Assembly (NCBI RefSeq): GCF_040712315.1
Contig: NC_134013.1
Location: 62,409,001 to 62,473,000 of the forward strand
Reading direction: 5' to 3'
Length of the DNA: 64,000 nucleotides
Source of the DNA: Castanea sativa
Taxonomy: Eukaryota; Streptophyta; Magnoliopsida; Fagales; Fagaceae
Shown here: piece after piece, positions 58,969 through 64,000 of the stretch
Layout of the letters: every line of letters starts with the position of its first letter
Numbering within the stretch: position 1 is the first letter of the stretch
The notes under the pieces: model-generated
Databases searched by the model: none
What the model saw: the letters and a program-made list of their open reading frames with translations, nothing else
Told to the model about the DNA's origin: nothing
Made by a program: the position numbers and the translations under genes

Positions 58969-60105
58969 ATTGTGTGTTACTAAATTTATTTTTATTTTTC
59001 AATTTTGTTGGACATTTTTTCAATTGTTCTAAAAAAACTAAATTTGAGTAAGAATACCAAATTTCAAATAAATTGTTTCTCACATTAAAAAATTAAAAAA
59101 AAAAGAATTTTTTCGCATATAAATCTTAGAAAGATGATATTAAAATTTCATTATGCTTAAAATAATTAATATAACAAAATGAACATATTTATTCTATTAG
59201 TAATCTTTCTAATTACATAGAATAAATGCTACAATGTTAGTTCCACACACACACACACACACATTACATATCACTGAAAGGGTTAGGAAATTTAAATGGT
59301 TAAGATTAATTTTAGTGAATTCACAAATATTTAATTTTTATGATTTTTTTTGTCAACTGTTGTTAAAGAAACTAAACATGAGGAAAAATGTCATATTTTA
59401 AATTTTTTTATAATTATTCCAACTAAAAATTTATTTCTTATATAGATTTTATAAAAATAATGACATAAATTCATTTAATGTAAATAGTTAATGCATAACT
59501 ATATATGATTAATATATGCATTTACTCTATTTGCTTATTCAAAGCATTAATACTTTGATATAAATGCAAACATTTTTGAATTGGAAGCCTAAATAAAGAG
59601 AATATCAAGAAATGCACCACATGACACAATCTCATGATCTCCAATATAAGGTTTCTGCTATTATAAATCAAACTTAAATTAAAATTAAAATTAGGATTTT
59701 AATTCTTTACATCTTCAATTATTAAATAAATGCTAAAATATCAATTTTTCAAAAATTTAAAGACAACTTTAGAGTACGTTTTGTATCTTCTTCTTTTGTT
59801 GTTCTTACATTCATTTGAAGTACCACTAATATAAGCTTGTTAATAAAACATGTTGAGAAATTTATTATGACATGTAGAAGTTAGATATCAAATTTGTAAT
59901 TTTGCTATATTAAAAAAATGCGAACTTCTCAGGCTAAATTGTTTTGTCAGTTTCTATAATAAAGTCAAAAAATTTCTTAACTATGTAGAATTTCCATCCA
60001 AACTTGAGATTTTTTTCATATAATTATATTTGGAAAACAAATGTTTTTCCATTCAGATTTTCTACTTGCAAAGGTAGGTCGATTTTAGATTGTTGTCATG
60101 ATAAC

Positions 60106-60360
60106 TGATGGGACTAATGAACTCACATTCTATAGACGACATTACACTCGTCCACCTCAACGCAGCATGGACGAACAAAAGCAAACCAATAATAAAGAGC
60201 ACTTAATGCCTCAGACGGTTATTGATCAGATGACTGACTGTTGAACCTCATTAAATTCCACAATCATGAGCCTCGGGGGGTTACAAACAAAGCAATAAAG
60301 CTACAGTGAAGTCCCCAACGGCTAGAAACCATGAAGATATACATATACATACATACATAC

Positions 60361-60405
<45 letters not shown>

Positions 60406-60638
60406 GCCTGCGCAACAAGAGGGGGGTACGAGATCTCTTGCTCTAGAATACTCTTATATTGATTCAGAATTCTTATTATTTCTCCAAAAAAAGAGCTTTA
60501 TACTAACTTTAGCATCGGAGGCATTGTGGCAGGTTCCACACTAGTGACCACCTTCGTAAGGCCTTTGCTTTGCGTTTGTAGGAACGACGACAAGGGACAG
60601 CATCTGGCACAAACTTGACTGACGATCACACATCATCA
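60106..60638 (+). repeat. 5' LTR of the Tat-type element
   Basis: Begins TGATGGGACTAATG and ends near CACACATCATCA. The terminal TGATG/CATCA is inverted as expected of an LTR. It contains a compound TACA/TA/GT microsatellite at 60345-60403 that does not occur in the related solo LTR. The right limit is uncertain by a few bases (60635 or 60638) because of the CATCATCA repeat. The partner LTR is outside the window. Confidence 0.65.
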
Positions 60639-60639
60639 G

Positions 60640-60660
60640 TTTGACGCCGTCTGTGGGAAC
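60640..60660 (+). other. Primer-binding-site region of the Tat element
   Basis: 'tttgacgccgtctgtgggaa' follows the LTR, the place and approximate wording of the tRNA-primer site in plant Tat elements (more often 'tttggcgccgtctgtgggaa'). The G-to-A difference within it fits the copy's general decay. Confidence 0.5.
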
Positions 60661-60721
60661 AAGAACGACATTTTCGCGCTAAGGTTCGAGAATATAGTTC
60701 CAATCGCTTTCTAAAGCCTAG

Positions 60722-62187
60722 ATGGAACCCAATCAAGATCCTTTAGCATTGGCTTTGCAAATCCAAGCACTCACAGCTAGCGTGGAAGAGCTCACCAGAC
60801 GGAATTATGAGATAAGGCAACGACTCTAGTAGGAGGACAACCGCTCCAGGGTCAATCAGGAGGACGAAGGGGATAGCCAAAGGAGGAGCGATTGCAGAAG
60901 GCCAACCGCCCCTGAGGGACCAAACTCAGAGCTTCTCCGGGAAATGAGAAAGGAGATGGAGGAATTGAAGAGAGCCATTAAAGGGAAGACAGATCGAAGC
61001 CTGGACAGAATGGTCAAGACAACAAACTCCCCTTTCACGGCGGCAGTCTTGGAATGCCCGGTACTGTCGAAATTTCACTTGCCTCGGCTTGAGCCGTTTG
61101 ATGGACTCAAGGACCCCTTGGACCACCTCAACACCTTTAAGATGACCTTAGGCCTCTACAAGCCCCTTGATGAAATATTGTGTTGTTCTTTCCCCACCAC
61201 TCTCAAGGGAGCAGCAAGAGAGTGGTTCATGAAGTTACCAATATCGTCCATAGATAGTTTTGAGCAATTAAGCAGCGCCTTTTTGCGCCATTTCGTCGGG
61301 GGACAACGCCCAACAAAGCCGGCAGACCATTTACTCACCATTAGACAAGGGGAGAAAGAGAACCTGAGGTCGTATGTGAAACGCTTTACTTGAGAAACCC
61401 TGGAGGTGGACGAAGCTGACGATAAGGTGCAATTAACAACCTTTAAAGCTAGGTTGAAATCCAGAGAGTTCGTGGTTTCGCTTGCGAAGAATCCACCTAA
61501 GACGATGGCAGAGATGCTCCTAAAGGCGCAGAAGTACATTAACGTGAAGATGCTCTAGCCGCAATAAGAGACGTGGAGAAGCCGGGTGACAAGGGAATGA
61601 AAGAAGATGATCGTAGAGGACGAAAGAGGAAGCATCCAGACTGTCAGGCTAGAGACGGGAGTAAAAGGAAGGACAAAAAAACTTCTCGAACGGTAAAATT
61701 CACTCCTTTAGTTATGCCTGTTGATAAGATTTTGGCGCAGATTAAAGATGAGCACTATCTTAAATGGCGAAGGCCACTGCACTCATTGCCCAATGTGCGT
61801 AACAAAAAGAAGTACTGCCAGTTTCACAAGGATCACGGTCATTACACTGAGGATTGCAGGGACTGAAAGGAGCAGATAGAGGAACTCATACGGAAAGGGA
61901 AATTGCAGAAGTTTGTGAAAAAGGGGGAATCTAGCAAGTCTAGGGACGATAGAAGAAACTGGTGCAATTCCACGCCCAGGGATGAGGACCTCGTGCCCCA
62001 GCATCCTCCAAATGTGGTAGGCGAGATAAAGACAATCGTAGGAGGACCGTTCGCAAGAGGATCATTCATAGATCTTAAGAAAGCATGCCAAAGGCAGGTG
62101 AATAGCGTCCACCGAATACCCCCGTTTAAGCAAAGACGAACGGATCGAGATATGTCTTTGTCAGAAGAAGATGCTAGAGGAGTGAAG
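60722..62187 (+). pseudogene. Gag of the Tat-type element, broken
   Basis: Starts at ATG 60722 (MEPNQDPLALALQIQALTAS). A coiled stretch leads to the retrotransposon gag domain at about 61060-61390 ('FDGLKDPLDHLNTFKMTLGL', 'AAREWFMKLPISSIDSFEQL', 'GEKENLRSYVKRF'). A Cys/His cluster C-x2-H-x2-H-x-H-x4-C at 61814-61857 (CQFHKDHGHYTEDC) is the nucleic-acid-binding knuckle of this lineage. Breaks: TAG TAG at 60827-60832, TGA at 61391-61393, a frame change near 61540-61560 and TGA at 61864-61866. In intact relatives gag makes the capsid-like particle. This copy cannot make it whole. Confidence 0.85.
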
Positions 62188-64000
62188 TAGCCCCATGACG
62201 ACCCCTTAGTCATAATGCTCACAATAGAAGGATTTAACACCAGGAGAATTCTTGTAGACAATGGCAGCTCTGTGGATATAATCTAGCTCTTCGATTTAAA
62301 ACTAAACTCACCCCTCGTCAGCTTCAACGGAGACTGGGTATACCCTAAAGGCATAGTGACACTGACGGTCACAGTGGGGACTCACCTAAGGCAGCTGACT
62401 CATCAATTGGACTTCTTGGTGGTGGATTGCCCTTCGTCTTACAATGTGATTATAGGAAGACCTACATTCAATCGCTGGAAAGCGGCTACGTCCACCTATT
62501 GCTTGAAAGTAAAATTCCCAACGGAAAACTGCGTCGGGGAGGTTAAAGGGGATCAGGTACTAGCCAGGGAATGCTACCAAGCCGTGCTAGCTACAAGAGA
62601 GAACCATACATGGATGATTGAGGAAGAGCAGGGAGATAAAACAGAAGCTATGGAGATAGTAGAGCTGGTTGAAGGAGATGCAGCCAAGACGACCAGAATA
62701 GGGATGACGTTAAGCCTCGAGATGAGGATGAGGCTCCTCTAGCTCCTCAGCGAGAACCTGGATATCTTTGCGTGGAGTCGCGAGGACATGCCGGGTATAT
62801 CCCCAAAAGTTATCCAACATAGGCTAAATGTGGATCCCGAGAAGACGCTCGTCTAGCAAAAACGGAGGGTCTTCGCTCCCAAGCGAAATCAAGTAGTGAC
62901 AGACGAGGTTAACAAGCTGTTGACAACAGGATTCATTAGAGAGGTCTACTACCCAGATTGGCTTGCCAATGTCGTCTTAGTGAAGAAAGCAAACGGGAAA
63001 TGGAGAATGTGCGTGGACTTCACGGACTTGAACAAAGCTTGTCCAAAAGACTGCTCTCCTCTACCCAGGATTGACCAGCTCGTGGATTCCACAGCAGGAC
63101 ACAAGCTACTCACATTCATGGATGCATTCTCGAGATACAATCAAATAAAGATGGCCGAAAAAGACCAGGAGAAAACTGTTTTCATCACGAGTCAAGGGCT
63201 CTATTGCTATAAGGTAATGCCCTTCAGTCTGAAGAATGCAGGGGCAACTTACCAGAGGTTGGTGAATAGAATGTTCAGCAAACAGATCGAGAGGAATATG
63301 AAGGTGTATGTAGATGATATGCTCGTCAAGAGCAAGGAAGAGTTTGTTCACTTGGACGACCTCAGCGAAACTTTCACCACACCCAGGCAAGTGTGCCTTT
63401 GGAGTAGTCTTGGGGAAGTTCTTGGGATTCATGGTGTCTTAAAGGGGAATATAAGCAAACCTAGAGAAAGTACAAGCTATTCTCGATATGACATCACCAA
63501 AGACCGTCAAAGATGTCCAGAAGCTCACAGGTAGGATAACGGCACTTAATAGGTTCATCTCTAAAGCAACAGACAAATGCTTACCCTTCTTCAAAACACT
63601 GAAAAAGGCCTTTGTTTGGACCGACAAATGCGAAGCGGCATTTCAAGAACTCAAGCGTTATTTGAGCCATCCACCCCTCTTAAGTCTGTCAAAGGAAAGG
63701 GAAAGCCTGTATCTATATCTGGCAGTGTCAGCCACAGCTGTAAGCATAGCCCTGATTCGGGAAAAGGACAGAAAAAAACTACCAGTCTACTACGTCAGCC
63801 AAGCTTTCCAGGGGGCAGAAGCCACGTACCCGAGGATTGAGAAGATCACATTCACATTGATAGTAGCCTCGTGCAAGCTGCGACCGTACTTTTAGGCGCA
63901 CCCCATTTTGGTAATGACGAACCAACCCATTAAAAAGTCCATGAACAAGCCCGAAGCGGCCGGGAGAATGGTCTAGTGGGCAATTGAGCTTAGCCAGTTC
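62188..64000 (+). pseudogene. Pol (protease, RT, RNase H) of the Tat-type element, broken
   Basis: The aspartic protease region has LVDNGSS at 62251-62271 and, later, '[15 protein letters not shown]' at about 62430. RT begins near 62890 ('LLTTGFIREVYYPDWLANVV', 'KWRMCVDFTDLNKACPKD', 'YQIKM'-type motif, then the catalytic YVDDMLVKS at 63307-63333 with both Asp present). RNase H occupies 63560-63892 ('AVSIALIREKD', 'YYVSQAFQGAEATYPRIEKI'). Stops occur at 62188 (TAG), 62285 (TAG), 62740 (TAG), 62854 (TAG), 63893 (TAG) and 63974 (TAG). A deletion with a frame change lies near 63390 after the RT catalytic box. Integrase would lie beyond the window. Confidence 0.85.

Larger units (their letters stand above)
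60106..64000 (+). mobile_element. Tat/Athila-type Ty3/Gypsy retrotransposon, 5' part
   Basis: Order on the plus strand: LTR, primer-binding-like site, gag, protease, reverse transcriptase, RNase H, then the window ends before any integrase or 3' LTR. The RT and protease variants (VDNGSS, YVDDMLVKS) and the leader 'gacgccgtctgtggg' are typical of the Tat lineage. Coding regions are broken by at least eight stops and several frameshifts, so this copy is dead. A related solo LTR lies at 20087-20587. Confidence 0.88.

Overview
This window is plant nuclear DNA. Only two host genes are recognisable, and both contain introns with GT-AG borders. The rest is AT-rich and packed with plant transposable elements: Ty3/Gypsy LTR elements, CACTA, hAT, MULE and Tourist-like MITEs, Helitrons, L1-type LINEs and tRNA-derived SINEs. 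The GRAS gene resembles RAM1, a gene kept in arbuscular-mycorrhizal hosts and absent from Brassicaceae. This suggests a non-brassicaceous, probably woody, eudicot; the species is inference.

Layout. 1-4783 holds degenerate retroelement-like DNA and an 84/102-bp tandem array. 4789-18693 is one LTR retrotransposon (5-bp duplication ACTAG, 1.9-kb LTRs) with no recognisable gag or pol. A 4.56-kb non-autonomous CACTA element (11613-16176, 3-bp duplication AAT) sits inside it, carrying its own tandem arrays. 18699-25800 is gene-poor, with a tandem duplication split by a Tat-like solo LTR on the minus strand and a small MULE-type MITE.

The genes. A membrane-anchored ubiquitin-fold (MUB) gene occupies 26445-33272 on the plus strand in three coding exons; its 5.4-kb first coding intron holds a LINE, itself hit by a SINE and a tiny A-tailed insertion. 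A GRAS/RAM1-like gene lies on the minus strand (38761-35085, two exons). The two genes converge tail to tail. The GRAS reading frame is broken twice, its intron contains a Helitron-like element, and a complete-ended 5-kb hAT transposon starts 189 bp upstream of its ATG.

Downstream. 43956-60105 is a mosaic: a second Helitron family, a MULE fold-back element, a CACTA-like element built of palindromic CCGCG motifs, a non-autonomous hAT with a nested MITE, a second copy of the intronic Helitron, and a 1.88-kb solo LTR related to the large LTR element. From 60106 to the window end runs a Tat/Athila-type Gypsy element in gag-to-pol order. Its premature stops are nearly all of the kind made by C-to-T change at CAG or CGA codons.

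No rRNA, functional tRNA or CRISPR was seen. The strongest points for a second look are the two frameshifts in the RAM1-like gene with the transposon in its promoter region, the nested LTR/CACTA structure dated by target-site duplications, and the cytosine-deamination pattern in the Gypsy element.
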